From positions 1,096,001 to 1,160,000 of the forward strand of contig NZ_JAMZEK010000001.1 in assembly GCF_024158035.1 (NCBI RefSeq): a stretch of 64,000 nt of DNA, written 5' to 3'. This document shows positions 18,710 to 28,107 of this stretch, piece after piece. The notes under the pieces are model-generated. The model saw only the letters and a list, made by a program, of their open reading frames with translations, ran no database searches and was not told where the DNA came from. Made by a program: the position numbers and the translations under genes. This stretch comes from Dyella lutea (lineage in GTDB: Bacteria; Pseudomonadota; Gammaproteobacteria; Xanthomonadales; Rhodanobacteraceae). Numbering within the stretch: the stretch's first letter is position 1; each line of letters opens with the position of its first letter.

Positions 18710-19348
18710 TCAGAACCGGTATTCGGCGGTCAGCGAGGCCGCATCGGTGGTCAGCTTCACCCCGCTCTTGGCGGCGTGGTAGTAGTCGTAGGACAGGCCG
18801 AGGCCGAAATGGTTGTTGATGTCGTAGCCGATGCCGGCTCCGGCGTAGTAGTCGACCTTGCTCAGATCGCGGCGGTTGCCTGCATCCGGATCCTGCATGC
18901 CCGGCGCATGCCAGCCATACAGGCCGGTGCGCCCGCTCAGGTACAACCCGCGATAGATGTCGATACGACCGTTGACGCCCGCCGTCCAGCCGCGCAGGGC
19001 GTGACGCTGCGAGGTCAGGTTGACGTCGTTGCTGTTGAAGACGTTCTTGACCTTGAAATTGCCGAGATCGTTGTAGCCGGCCTCGAGGCCCAGTCCCATG
19101 TCCTGGCCGACCTTCCAGCGATAGCCGCCGTTGATGCCATAGGTCGTCGGGTGGTCGTCGTATGGGCCCTGGGAAACGTGCGCCTGGCCGACGCTGCCGC
19201 CAATGAACCAGTTGCCGGTGCCGACCGCCTGACCGGGCTGATAGTTGCCTGCCGTCTGCGGCGAGGCATTGCCTGCATCCTGGGACATGGCGGGGAGGGC
19301 GCAGGCACTGGCGGAAACGAAAGCAAGGGCGAGCAGTGACTTCTTCAT
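18710..19348 (-). CDS. Outer-membrane beta-barrel protein, OmpA/OmpW-like (paralogue 2)
   Basis: This 212-residue paralogue of 17925-18518 has a signal peptide (MKKSLLALAFVSASACALPAMSQ), an extra linker (residues about 24-45, rich in Gly, Asn and Gln), and the same barrel strands ending in SLTAEYRF. It is probably an outer-membrane eight-strand barrel. The two genes are separated by about 190 bases that include an AT-rich dyad, so each may have its own promoter. The pair probably arose by tandem duplication. Confidence 0.8.
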   Translation of the reverse strand: MKKSLLALAFVSASACALPAMSQDAGNASPQTAGNYQPGQAVGTGNWFIGGSVGQAHVSQGPYDDHPTTYGINGGYRWKVGQDMGLGLEAGYNDLGNFKVKNVFNSNDVNLTSQRHALRGWTAGVNGRIDIYRGLYLSGRTGLYGWHAPGMQDPDAGNRRDLSKVDYYAGAGIGYDINNHFGLGLSYDYYHAAKSGVKLTTDAASLTAEYRF

Positions 19349-19626
19349 CGGGACTTCTCCTTTTTTATGCTTTTCGCTGTACGGCCGGGGATGCCGTAAT
19401 CAGGGCGCCTGGGGAAGGGCGCGGGGGCATTGAACGGCGGCGAGCCTGAAGCGGGCCGATATCCAGCCCCAAAAAGTTAAGCGGCAATTAATCGCCGTTG
19501 TCCTACGCGTGCGCGCCCGGCGCATCCGGTCGCCGCTGCGCCGGTCGGCGGGTCGCGGCGGTCGCGCGACTCGGGTCGCCGAATCGGCGACAATGGCGTC
19601 TTTTCATGCCCCTTCCGGAGACGCCG

Positions 19627-21636
19627 ATGACCACCCGCCGCGAACTCGCCAATGCCGTGCGCGCCCTCGCCATGGACGCCGTGCAGGCGGCCAATTCCGG
19701 CCACCCGGGCATGCCGATGGGCATGGCCGATATCGCCGAAGTGCTGTGGAACGATTTCCTGCACTTCAACCCGGCCAATCCAAAATGGCCAAACCGCGAC
19801 CGCTTCTTGCTCTCCAACGGCCACGGCTCGATGCTGCAGTACGCGCTGCTGCATCTGACCGGCTTCGACCTGCCGATGAGCGAGCTGAAGCGCTTCCGCC
19901 AACTGCACTCCAAGACCGCCGGCCACCCGGAAGCCAGCGAGACCCCCGGGGTGGAGACCACCACCGGCCCGCTCGGCCAGGGCTTGGCCAACGCGGTGGG
20001 CATGGCCCTGGCGGAGAAGGTGCTGGCGGCGCACTTCAACCGCCCCGGTCACGCCGTGGTCGACCACCACACCTACGTGTTCCTTGGCGATGGCTGCCTG
20101 ATGGAAGGCATCTCGCATGAAGTGGCCTCGCTGGCCGGCACCTGGGGCCTGGGGAAGCTGGTCGCGGTCTACGACGACAACGGCATCTCCATCGACGGCG
20201 AGGTGCACGGCTGGTTCACCGACGACACGCCGGGCCGTTTCGAAGCCTATGGCTGGAACGTGATCCGGGGTGTGGACGGCCACGACGCCGAGGCGGTCAA
20301 GGCGGCGATCGCGCAGGCCACCGCGCAGTCCGCCAAGCCGACCCTGATCTGCTGCAAGACCATCATCGGCTTCGGCTCGCCGAACAAGCAGGGCAAGGAA
20401 GAGAGCCACGGCGCCGCGCTGGGCAAGGACGAGGTGGCCGCCGCGCGCGAGCAGCTCGGCTGGAAGTACCCGCCGTTCGAGATCCCGGCCGAGATCTACG
20501 CTGGCTGGGACCACAAGGCCAAGGGCGCTGCTGTCGAGCAGTCCTGGAAGGACGCCTTCGCCGCCTACGCCAAGGCGTACCCGGAACTGGCCGCCGAGTT
20601 CGAGCGCCGCCAGCGCGGCGAACTGCCGGCGGACTGGGCCGAGAAGTCGCAGGCCTACGTGGCCAAGCTGCAGCTCGAGGGGCCGGAAGTGGCTTCGCGC
20701 AAGGCCTCGCAGATGACGCTGGACGCATTCGGCCCGCTGCTGCCGGAACTGATCGGCGGTTCGGCTGACCTGGCCGGCTCCAACCTCACCAAGTGGAAGG
20801 GCAGCAAGGACGCCGGCAACGGCGACAGCGCCGGTGGCCAGGGCAACTACGTCTACTACGGCGTGCGCGAGTTCGGCATGAGCGCGATCGCCAACGGCCT
20901 GGCGCTGCACGGCGGCTTCATCCCGTACGACGCGACCTTCCTGGTGTTCTCCGACTACGCGCGCAACGCGGTGCGGATGAGCGCGCTGATCCCGGCGCAG
21001 GCGATCCACGTCTACACCCACGACTCGATCGGCCTGGGCGAGGACGGTCCGACCCACCAGCCGGTCGAGCACCTGGCCAGCCTGCGCTACATCCCGAACA
21101 ACCACGTGTGGCGTCCCTGCGATGCGGTCGAGTCGGCGGCTTCGTGGAAGGCGGCGATCGAGCGCAAGGGCCTGCCCAGCTGCCTGGTGTTCTCGCGCCA
21201 GAACCTCAAGCACCAGCAGCGCACGACCGAGCAGGTCGCGGACATCGAGCGCGGGGGCTACGTGCTGTCCGATCCGGCCGACGCGCGCTTCCAGGCGATC
21301 CTGATCGCCACCGGCTCGGAAGTGGAACTGGCGATGGAGGCGATGCGTACCCTGGCCCAGCAGGGCATGGCGGTGCGCGTGGTCTCGATGCCGTGCACCG
21401 AGGTGTTCGATGCCCAGCCGCAGGCCTACCGCGAGGCGGTGCTGCCCGCCTGGTGCCGCGCCCGCGTGGCGGTAGAGGCGGCCACGGCCGACTTCTGGCG
21501 CAAGTACGTCGGACTGGATGGCGAGGTGGTCGGTATGCACTCGTTCGGTGCGTCGGCGCCGGCGCCCCAGCTGTTCGAGCACTTCGGCTTCACCGTCAGC
21601 CACGTGGTGGACGCAGTCAAACGCGTGGTCCATTGA
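19627..21636 (+). CDS. tkt: Transketolase
   Basis: Transketolase moves two-carbon units between sugar phosphates in the pentose phosphate pathway using thiamine diphosphate. The 669-residue protein shows [17 protein letters not shown], the cofactor motif [18 protein letters not shown], and the C-terminal half with [18 protein letters not shown] and [15 protein letters not shown]. The ATG at 19627 has GGAG six bases ahead and gives the family N-terminus. The frame remains open further upstream, but nothing there looks coding. Confidence 0.96.
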   Translation: MTTRRELANAVRALAMDAVQAANSGHPGMPMGMADIAEVLWNDFLHFNPANPKWPNRDRFLLSNGHGSMLQYALLHLTGFDLPMSELKRFRQLHSKTAGHPEASETPGVETTTGPLGQGLANAVGMALAEKVLAAHFNRPGHAVVDHHTYVFLGDGCLMEGISHEVASLAGTWGLGKLVAVYDDNGISIDGEVHGWFTDDTPGRFEAYGWNVIRGVDGHDAEAVKAAIAQATAQSAKPTLICCKTIIGFGSPNKQGKEESHGAALGKDEVAAAREQLGWKYPPFEIPAEIYAGWDHKAKGAAVEQSWKDAFAAYAKAYPELAAEFERRQRGELPADWAEKSQAYVAKLQLEGPEVASRKASQMTLDAFGPLLPELIGGSADLAGSNLTKWKGSKDAGNGDSAGGQGNYVYYGVREFGMSAIANGLALHGGFIPYDATFLVFSDYARNAVRMSALIPAQAIHVYTHDSIGLGEDGPTHQPVEHLASLRYIPNNHVWRPCDAVESAASWKAAIERKGLPSCLVFSRQNLKHQQRTTEQVADIERGGYVLSDPADARFQAILIATGSEVELAMEAMRTLAQQGMAVRVVSMPCTEVFDAQPQAYREAVLPAWCRARVAVEAATADFWRKYVGLDGEVVGMHSFGASAPAPQLFEHFGFTVSHVVDAVKRVVH

Positions 21637-21704
21637 CCGCAAATGATGTTTTGATGACGGGCCGCGCAAGCGGCCCGGCGCTTCCTTCTTTAGGATTGTC
21701 GGGC

Positions 21705-22874
21705 ATGGTCGATCAGGAACGTTTCATCGTCTTCGGTGCGCCGGGCATCGGCGAAGAAGAGATCGCCGAAGTCGTGGCCTGCATGCGCTCCGGCTGGCTG
21801 GGTACCGGACCGCGGGTCGCACGCTTCGAGCAGGCCTTCGCCGAGTACAGGCAGGCCGGCGCCGAGTGCGTCGCGGCGGTGAATTCCTGCACCGCGGCCC
21901 TGCACGTGAGCATGGTCGCGGCCGGCCTCGAGCCGGGAGCCGAAGTGATCACCACGCCGCTCACGTTCTGCGCGACCGTCAATGCGATCGAGCATGCCGG
22001 GTTGGTGCCGGTGCTGGCGGACGTCGATCCGGTCACCCAGAACATCGATCCGGATGCGATCGAGGCGGCGATCACCCCGCGCACCCGCGCGATCCTGCCG
22101 GTGCACTTCGCCGGTCGGCCCTGCGCGATGGACCGGATCATGGACATCGCCCAACGGCACGGCCTGGTGGTGATCGAGGACTGTGCCCATGCGATCGAAA
22201 CCACCTTTCGCGGCCAGCCGGCCGGCACGTTCGGGGATTTCGGCTGCTTCAGCTTCTACGTGACCAAGAACGTGGTCACCGGCGAGGGCGGCATGATCCT
22301 CGGCCGCGACCGCGAACGCATTGCCCGTGCCCGCATGCTCGCCCTGCACGGCATGAGCAAGGATGCCTGGCATCGCTTCGGTGACAGCGGCTACAAGCAC
22401 TATCAGGTGCTGGAGTGCGGCTTCAAATACAACATGATGGACCTGCAGGCGGCAATCGGGCTGCCGCAGCTGGCCAAGGTTGAAGCCCACTGGGCGCGTC
22501 GCCAGGCGATCTGGCGACGTTACGAGGCGGCCTTTGCCGACCTGCCGATCGGCCTGCCGGCGGCGCAGGAGGCGGATACCCGGCACGGTCTGCACCTGTA
22601 CACCGTGATGATCGACGAGGCGCGATGCGGTATTTCGCGCGACGCCTTCCTCGACGCCATGAACGCAGCGCGGATTGGTACGGGCGTGCATTACCTGGCC
22701 GTTCCCGAACACCCCTACTACCAGCGGCGCTACGGCTGGTCGCCAGAGCGGTGGCCGAACGCAATGCGTCTGGGCCGGCAGACCGTCAGCCTGCCGCTCT
22801 CCCCCGCCTTGTCCGACGGTGACGTGGAGCGCGTGATCGCCGCCGTGCGGGGCATCCTGCGCGACAGAGGCTGA
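21705..22874 (+). CDS. DegT/DnrJ/EryC1-family sugar aminotransferase
   Basis: This is a PLP-dependent aminotransferase of 389 residues that should aminate a nucleotide-linked keto-sugar. Family features include the N-terminal GxxEIAEVVACMRSGWLGTGPRV, SCTAALHVSM, the VIEDCAHAIET aspartate that binds the PLP nitrogen, and the Schiff-base lysine in FYVTKNVVTGEGGM. The start at 21705 follows an AGGA; an in-frame ATG at 21654 is an alternative. No sugar dehydratase or transferase sits beside it, so the substrate sugar is unknown. It resembles ArnB/PseC-type enzymes and may feed surface polysaccharide or lipid A modification. Confidence 0.85.
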   Translation: MVDQERFIVFGAPGIGEEEIAEVVACMRSGWLGTGPRVARFEQAFAEYRQAGAECVAAVNSCTAALHVSMVAAGLEPGAEVITTPLTFCATVNAIEHAGLVPVLADVDPVTQNIDPDAIEAAITPRTRAILPVHFAGRPCAMDRIMDIAQRHGLVVIEDCAHAIETTFRGQPAGTFGDFGCFSFYVTKNVVTGEGGMILGRDRERIARARMLALHGMSKDAWHRFGDSGYKHYQVLECGFKYNMMDLQAAIGLPQLAKVEAHWARRQAIWRRYEAAFADLPIGLPAAQEADTRHGLHLYTVMIDEARCGISRDAFLDAMNAARIGTGVHYLAVPEHPYYQRRYGWSPERWPNAMRLGRQTVSLPLSPALSDGDVERVIAAVRGILRDRG

Positions 22875-22879
22875 GCGTT

Positions 22880-22959
22880 GCAGGAGCCCGCTCGCGGGCG
22901 ATGCTTCTGCTCCTGATTCACAGTGGGGTCGGAAGCATCGCCCGCGAGCGGGCTCCTAC
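22880..22959. repeat. Dispersed palindromic repeat, GTAGGAGCCCGC family (copy 1)
   Basis: A nearly perfect inverted repeat of about 28 bases (GGAGCCCGCTCGCGGGCGAT and its complement) encloses a short centre containing GATTCACAG. A second copy with a related centre is at 54915-54994. It fills the gap between the convergent aminotransferase and pgk genes and could act as a shared terminator-like hairpin. Confidence 0.8.
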
Positions 22960-22971
22960 GAGAGGGGAGTC

Positions 22972-24150
22972 TCAGCCCTTGGCGCGGGCCTTGAGTGCCG
23001 CCACCGCCGGCAGTTCCTTGCCCTCGAGGAACTCGAGGAACGCGCCGCCGCCGGTGGAGATGTAGGACACGTCCTTCTCGATGCCGTACTTGTCCACGGC
23101 CGCCAGGGTGTCGCCGCCACCGGCGATCGAGAACGCCGGGGAGGCGGCGATCGCGCGGGCGAGGGTCTCGGTGCCCATGCCGAAGGCGTCGAACTCGAAC
23201 ACGCCGACCGGGCCGTTCCACACCACCGTGCCGGCCTTGGCGATCAGCGCGGCGTAGCGTTTGGCGGTCTCCGGGCCGATGTCCAGGATCATCTCGCCGT
23301 CCTTGACCTGGTCCACCGCCTTCACCGTCGGCGTCGCCTGCGCGGAGAACTCGGGGGCGACCACCACGTCGACCGGCAGCGGCACCTCGGCACCGCGCCG
23401 CTTGGCGTCGGCGATGACCCTCTTCGCCGCGTCGATCAGGTCGGGTTCGTACAGCGAGTTGCCGACGCCGTGGCCGGCGGCGGCGATGAAGGTATTGGCG
23501 ATGCCTCCGCCCACGATCAGCTGGTCGACCTTGCCGATCAGGTTCTCCAGCAGGGTGAGCTTGGTCGAGACCTTGGAGCCGGCGACGATCGCCAACAGCG
23601 GCTTGGCCGGGTGCTCCAGCGCCTTGCCCAGCGCGTCGAGTTCGGCGGCCAGCAGCGGCCCGGCGGCAGCCACCTGGGCGAAGCGGATCACGCCGTGGGT
23701 GGAGGCCTGGGCGCGGTGTGCGGTGCCGAAGGCGTCCATCACGAACACGTCGCACAGTGCGGCGTACTTCTTCGACAGCGTCTCGTCGTCCTTGCCCTCG
23801 CCGACGTTCATGCGGCAGTTCTCCAGCACCACCACCTCGCCCTCGGCGACCTCCACGCCGTCGAGGTAGTCGCGCACCAGTCGCACCGGCTTGCCGAGCT
23901 TGTCGCCCAGCCAGGCGGCGACCGGAGCCAGCGAGGAGGCCTCGTCGAACTGGCCTTCCTTCGGCCGGCCCAGGTGCGACAGCACCATCACCCGGGCGCC
24001 GGCATCGCGCGCGGCCTTGATCGTGGGCAGCGAGGCGCCCAGGCGCTGGGTAGAGGTAATCCGGCCGTCCTCGATCGGCACGTTCAGGTCTTCGCGGATC
24101 AGCACACGCTTGCCGCGCAGATCGAGGTCGCTCATGCGGAGGAAGGACAC
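22972..24150 (-). CDS. pgk: Phosphoglycerate kinase
   Basis: The enzyme makes ATP from 1,3-bisphosphoglycerate. The 392-residue protein contains the [16 protein letters not shown] start, [10 protein letters not shown], the substrate-binding arginine segments, and the C-terminal [30 protein letters not shown] nucleotide site. The GTG at 24150 is preferred because AGGAG lies seven bases upstream; an ATG at 24135 is in frame but lacks a ribosome site. It is convergent with the aminotransferase gene and divergent from maiA. Confidence 0.96.
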   Translation of the reverse strand: MSFLRMSDLDLRGKRVLIREDLNVPIEDGRITSTQRLGASLPTIKAARDAGARVMVLSHLGRPKEGQFDEASSLAPVAAWLGDKLGKPVRLVRDYLDGVEVAEGEVVVLENCRMNVGEGKDDETLSKKYAALCDVFVMDAFGTAHRAQASTHGVIRFAQVAAAGPLLAAELDALGKALEHPAKPLLAIVAGSKVSTKLTLLENLIGKVDQLIVGGGIANTFIAAAGHGVGNSLYEPDLIDAAKRVIADAKRRGAEVPLPVDVVVAPEFSAQATPTVKAVDQVKDGEMILDIGPETAKRYAALIAKAGTVVWNGPVGVFEFDAFGMGTETLARAIAASPAFSIAGGGDTLAAVDKYGIEKDVSYISTGGGAFLEFLEGKELPAVAALKARAKG

Positions 24151-24307
24151 GTCGGGACTCCTGGGTTGGGCTGCTGCATGGCGGGTCGGCCGGCGTGGCC
24201 GATCCCGGATAGGGATACCGTAGCCAGCTCATTTTCGTGCCGCCCCTCCGGCGATGCAAACGCGGCCGTATATGCTTGGCGCCCACCGGCCCGGCAGGAG
24301 ACAGCCC

Positions 24308-24976
24308 ATGCTTCAGGATCTCGCGCTTTACGGCTACTGGCGTTCGACCGCCGCCTACCGCGTGCGCATCGCGCTGGCGTTGAAGGGACTGGACTGGGAA
24401 AACCACCCGGTCCACCTGGTGCGCGACGGCGGCGAGCAGCACGGGGCCACCTACCGGGCGATCAACCCGCAGGAGCTGGTCCCCGCGCTGGTCGACGGCG
24501 AGCGGGTGTTCACCCAGTCGCTGGCGATCGTCGAATACCTCGACGAGATGGTGCCGGAGCCGCCGCTGCTGCCGGTGGACCCGCGCGGCCGGGCGCGGGT
24601 ACGCGCGCTGGCGCAGACCATCGCTTGCGACATCCACCCGCTGGGCAACCTGCGGGTGCTGCAGGCGCTGGAGGCGCGCTTCGGTGCCACCGAGGCGCAG
24701 CGGGCCGACTGGAACCGTCACTGGATGGCCGTGGGCCTGGCTGCGTTCGAGGCGATGCTGGCCGACAACGTCGCCACCGGTACGTTCTGCCACGGCGACG
24801 AGCCGGGGCTGGCCGATATCTGCCTGATCCCGCAGCTCTACAATGCCGCGCGCTGGCAGCTGCCGCTGGATGCGTACCCCACGATCCACCGCATCCAGGC
24901 CGAGTGCATGGCCTTGCCGGCGTTTCAGGCAGCGGCGCCGGAGCGGCAGCCGGATGCACCGCCTGCCGGCGCCTGA
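24308..24976 (+). CDS. maiA: Maleylacetoacetate isomerase (zeta-class glutathione transferase)
   Basis: This 222-residue protein has a thioredoxin-like N-terminal domain with the zeta-class active-site pattern YWRSTAAYRVRIAL, then NPQELVPALVDG, the SLAIVEYLDE glutathione-binding block, and an all-helical C-terminal domain with GDEPGLADICLIPQ. It should isomerise maleylacetoacetate to fumarylacetoacetate with glutathione, linking HmgA to FahA. An AGGAGA ribosome site precedes the ATG at 24308. Being about 16 kb from fahA, it is probably not controlled by the same operator. Confidence 0.93.
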   Translation: MLQDLALYGYWRSTAAYRVRIALALKGLDWENHPVHLVRDGGEQHGATYRAINPQELVPALVDGERVFTQSLAIVEYLDEMVPEPPLLPVDPRGRARVRALAQTIACDIHPLGNLRVLQALEARFGATEAQRADWNRHWMAVGLAAFEAMLADNVATGTFCHGDEPGLADICLIPQLYNAARWQLPLDAYPTIHRIQAECMALPAFQAAAPERQPDAPPAGA

Positions 24977-24999
24977 GGCGCCGACGACGGGGCAGGGGT

Positions 25000-26118
25000 C
25001 TAGAAGCCCAGGCCGTAGGGATCGTTGCCGGCCAGTTCGGTGTCGGTGTTGGATCCACCGCCCTCGGCCAGGCGGATCTTCAGCGCCAGGCCATCGCGCG
25101 AGTCGGCCTTGGCCAGCGCCTCGTCCAGTTCGATCCGGCCGCTCTTGTAGAGCCGGTACAGCGACTGGTCGAAGGTCTGCATGCCTTCCTGCAGGCTGCG
25201 GTCCATCGCTTCCTTTACCTCGTGGATCTGGCCGCGGCGGATCATGTCGCGGATCAGCGGGGTGTTCAGCAGCACCTCGACCGCCGGCAGGCGGCGGCCG
25301 TCCTTGCCGATCACAAGGCGCTGGCTGATCACCGCGCGCAGGTTGAGCGACAGGTTCATCAGCACGTTCTTGTGCGCCGACTCGGGGAAGAAGTTGAGGA
25401 TGCGTTCCAGCGTCTGGTCGGCGTTGTTGGAGTGCAGGGTGGCCAGGCACAGGTGACCGGTTTCGGAGAAGGCGATCGCCGCCTCCATCGTGTCGGTGTC
25501 GCGGATCTCGCCGATCATGATCACGTCCGGCGCCTCGCGCATCGCGTTCTTCAGCGCCTCGTGGTAGCTGTGCGTATCCAGGCCCACCTCGCGCTGGTTG
25601 ATGATCGACTTCTTGTGCCGGTGCAGGTACTCGATCGGATCCTCGATGGTGAGGATGTGGCCGGGCGAGTTGGAGTTGCGGTGGTCGAGCATCGCCGCCA
25701 AGGTGGTCGACTTGCCCGAGCCGGTGGCGCCGACCACCAGGATCAGGCCGCGCTGCTCCATGATCAGCTCGCGGAAGATCGAGGGCAGCTGCAACTGCTC
25801 GACGTTGGGGATCTCGCTCTTGATCGCGCGGATCACCATGCCGACCTCGCCGCGCTGCTTGAACACGTTGATGCGGAAGCGGCCCGCTTCCTTCACCGCC
25901 AGCGCCATGTTCAGCTCGAGATCGCGCTCGAACTGGGGCACCTGGCCCTCGTCCATCAGCGAGTAGGCGATCTTCTTGACCATGCCGCCCGGCAGGCCGG
26001 TATTGCCCAACGGGTAGAGCTTGCCCTCGACCTTGATGTTCACCGGAGCGCCCGTGGTCAGGAACATGTCCGACGCGCCCTTGTCCACCATCAGCTTGAG
26101 GAAGTAACCGATATCCAC
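25000..26118 (-). CDS. pilU: Type IV pilus retraction ATPase PilU
   Basis: PilU is a hexameric cytoplasmic ATPase that helps retract type IV pili with PilT. The 372-residue protein has the PilT/PilU N-terminal domain (DIGYFLKLMVDKGASDMFL), Walker A GATGSGKST, the Asp box region EDPIEYLH, Walker B VIMIGEIRD and the His box ATLHSNNA. The tail past the AEGG motif is longer than in PilT, as expected for PilU. The GTG at 26118 with GGGGA six bases ahead is preferred over the upstream start at 26184. No pilT is found in the window. Confidence 0.9.
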   Translation of the reverse strand: MDIGYFLKLMVDKGASDMFLTTGAPVNIKVEGKLYPLGNTGLPGGMVKKIAYSLMDEGQVPQFERDLELNMALAVKEAGRFRINVFKQRGEVGMVIRAIKSEIPNVEQLQLPSIFRELIMEQRGLILVVGATGSGKSTTLAAMLDHRNSNSPGHILTIEDPIEYLHRHKKSIINQREVGLDTHSYHEALKNAMREAPDVIMIGEIRDTDTMEAAIAFSETGHLCLATLHSNNADQTLERILNFFPESAHKNVLMNLSLNLRAVISQRLVIGKDGRRLPAVEVLLNTPLIRDMIRRGQIHEVKEAMDRSLQEGMQTFDQSLYRLYKSGRIELDEALAKADSRDGLALKIRLAEGGGSNTDTELAGNDPYGLGF

Positions 26119-26200
26119 CTGAAGTCCCCTGGATTCAACTACATTGCACCGGCGATTATGCCCACGGACAATACGACGCAACACTACGAGGTACTGAGTG

Positions 26201-26785
26201 ATGGTGCACAGCTTTTCCCGGCCTGAGGCCGGTGCCCCCCGTTCTTGCGGGTGGACGCGCAGCCTGCCCCTGGTCGCCCTGATGATGCTGGGCGGCTGCG
26301 CAAGCGTACCGCCTCCGGATGCTGCGATGAGCGCTGCCCAGACGCAATTGCAGGCTGCCCGCGATGCCGATGCGGCCGATTACGCCCCGGTGGACCTGAC
26401 TTTCGCCCAGAACAAGTTCCAGCAGGCCCAGGCGGCCATGACCTCCCGCAAGTACGCCGATGCCGCCGATCTGGCCACCGAGGCCCAGGCCGATGCCGAG
26501 CTGGCTACGGCCAAGGCGCGGCTGGGCGACGTCCGGGCCAGGATCCAGACCAAGACCGACGAAAACGCGCGGCTGCGCAAGGCCATGGAGCAGGCCCACC
26601 CCGAGCTCTCCAGTCGCTCGCAGATGCCGGCCACTCTTCCTGCCGCGGCGCCGACCGGAGACATGCCGGCCCCCTCCGCCTCGGTGCTGTCGGCGCCCAT
26701 GCCAAGCGGTGATGGTGGCTTCCAGACCGTGCCCCAGCCAGCCACGTCGTCCTCGGCAGGCAATGCCCAGGAGGGTCAGCCATGA
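26201..26785 (+). CDS. DUF4398 lipoprotein
   Basis: This 194-residue protein has a lipoprotein signal with lipobox LGGC-AS, so it should be lipidated and held at the membrane facing the periplasm. The following domain, with ADYAPVDLTFAQNKFQQAQAAM and repeated Ala-rich helices, matches DUF4398. The C-terminal part is Pro/Ser/Ala-rich and probably unstructured. ATG at 26201 is favoured over the in-frame GTG at 26198. Its stop overlaps the next gene by four bases (ATGA), so the two are coupled. It is divergent from pilU. The function is unknown; related proteins often sit with OmpA-type genes. Confidence 0.78.
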   Translation: MVHSFSRPEAGAPRSCGWTRSLPLVALMMLGGCASVPPPDAAMSAAQTQLQAARDADAADYAPVDLTFAQNKFQQAQAAMTSRKYADAADLATEAQADAELATAKARLGDVRARIQTKTDENARLRKAMEQAHPELSSRSQMPATLPAAAPTGDMPAPSASVLSAPMPSGDGGFQTVPQPATSSSAGNAQEGQP

Positions 26786-27420
26786 AGCGACTCACGACCG
26801 CCCTGTTCGCCCTGGGCCTGTTGCTTGGCAGCGGTGTCGCCAGCGCCGCCAAGGACGACATCGATCTCGCCCGGCTGACCACCAGCCTCGACCAGCTGGC
26901 CCATGACCCGGTGCTCGGACATTACGCCACGGCCGAGCAGGCGCGCGCCCGCGATGCCCTGGCACAGTTGGCCGACGCCCGCTCGAAGGAGCGCCCGCAT
27001 GCCCTCTACCTGGCCGAGCGCCGGGTCGATCTGGCCCGGGCGGCCGCTCAGCTGCAGGACGCCCAGGCCCGGCTGTCCAAGCTCGACCGTGAGCACGACC
27101 AGATCATGCTGGAGTCGGCCCGGCGCGACGCCGAGGCGGCCCGGTTGGAGCTGGAGCGCCAGCGCCTGCAGTACCAGCTCGCCCAGGAAGAGGCCCAGCG
27201 CCTGCAACAGCAGGGCATGGAGGCCGCCCAGGCCGCCGAACAGGCCAAGGCCGAGGCCGAGCATGCCAAGAAGCTGGCAGCGGCGCAGAGCCGGGTCGCG
27301 AATGCCGCCCGTCGGGAGGCAGCCCTGGCGGCCCAGGCAGCTCGGGCCCTGCGCTCCCAGATGGAGGGCGATCAGGCACCGGCCAAAGCCAAGCCGGCGA
27401 GGAAGAAGGGCAAGCCCTGA
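26782..27420 (+). CDS. Periplasmic Ala/Gln-rich coiled-coil protein, partner of the DUF4398 lipoprotein
   Basis: This 212-residue protein starts with a signal peptide (MKRLTTALFALGLLLGSGVASA). The rest is almost wholly helical and Ala, Gln, Arg and Glu-rich, with a long predicted coiled coil from about residue 85 to 195 and a basic tail (KAKPARKKGKP). No enzyme motif is visible. The four-base overlap with the DUF4398 gene suggests the two act together in the periplasm, perhaps binding the cell wall through the basic tail. That role is inference. Confidence 0.72.
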   Translation: MKRLTTALFALGLLLGSGVASAAKDDIDLARLTTSLDQLAHDPVLGHYATAEQARARDALAQLADARSKERPHALYLAERRVDLARAAAQLQDAQARLSKLDREHDQIMLESARRDAEAARLELERQRLQYQLAQEEAQRLQQQGMEAAQAAEQAKAEAEHAKKLAAAQSRVANAARREAALAAQAARALRSQMEGDQAPAKAKPARKKGKP

Positions 27421-27426
27421 GGGGCC

Positions 27427-27454
27427 GGGGCGACCCTTTCCGGAGGGTCGCCCC
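27427..27454 (+). terminator. Hairpin after the DUF4398 pair
   Basis: A perfect 11-bp stem (GGGGCGACCCT) with a six-base loop begins seven bases after the stop. There is no T-run, so it may be a weak terminator or an mRNA-protecting hairpin. The rest of the 312-base gap up to 27732 shows nothing gene-like. Confidence 0.5.
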
Positions 27455-27732
27455 CGAGTGCAACAAGCTGTTTCGGCAGGTTTTTCGCCTGTCCTCTACT
27501 AAGCATCAGTCGTGCCACGGCACGATCTTGCACCCACCCCGGCGGCGGAGTAGCGTCGGTCATCCGCGGGGCACATGCGCCGCGCGGACAACCTGACCCG
27601 TCGCATGCGCCCACCGTATCCCCAGCCGTCCTTGTCACGCACCATTTCCCCGGTGCGGGCGGTTTGCGCATGCCTCACCACGCCGCGGGCGCACCGGTCA
27701 CGCGCCCGCTTTCCCAGCGAGGAGGTCGACCC

Positions 27733-27960
27733 ATGTTCGAAAACCAGTCGCGTGATGACGTCGAAGCATTGCTGAAGTCCAACAAGGAGTTCCGCGCGCT
27801 GTACCAGCGCCACCGGGAACTCGACAGCAAGGTGCACGATGCGGATATCGGCGTGCTCCCCATTCCCGAAACCAAGCTCGCGGTGATGAAGCGCGAGAAG
27901 CTCTACGCCAAGGACCGCCTGCAACGCATCTGGGATGCGCAAACGCAGCGACAGCACTGA
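27733..27960 (+). CDS. Small DUF465 (YdcH-like) protein
   Basis: This 75-residue helical protein matches the YdcH/DUF465 pattern: EFRALYQRHRELDSKVHD followed by LKREKLYAKDRL-type charged helix (here VMKREKLYAKDRLQRIW). It should form a short helical hairpin or coiled coil in the cytoplasm; the family has no settled function. The ATG at 27733 is preceded by a strong AGGAGG. The frame continues upstream but that part is not convincing. A terminator follows, so the gene is monocistronic. Confidence 0.8.
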   Translation: MFENQSRDDVEALLKSNKEFRALYQRHRELDSKVHDADIGVLPIPETKLAVMKREKLYAKDRLQRIWDAQTQRQH

Positions 27961-27986
27961 CGTCACGCCGGTTGGCAGCGGCAAGG

Positions 27987-28020
27987 GCCCGGTATCCGAT
28001 GGATGCCGGGCTTTTTTCTT
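27987..28020 (+). terminator. Rho-independent terminator after the DUF465 gene
   Basis: The stem GCCCGG(T)ATCC pairs with GGAT(G)CCGGGC across a GAT loop and is followed by TTTTTTCTT. Confidence 0.85.
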
Positions 28021-28107
28021 GCCCGGTGTCGGTCGGAGGGACTCGGTTATCATGGCGACCCGCGGGTCGGCCGGTTGCCTGGCCCGGTTCTTTGCCACGG
28101 AGCTTCC

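Noticed and set aside
22730-25450. A 906-codon minus-strand open frame
   Set aside because: It overlaps pgk in another frame and reads antisense to maiA and out of frame with pilU. The translation is arginine-rich and has no domain.
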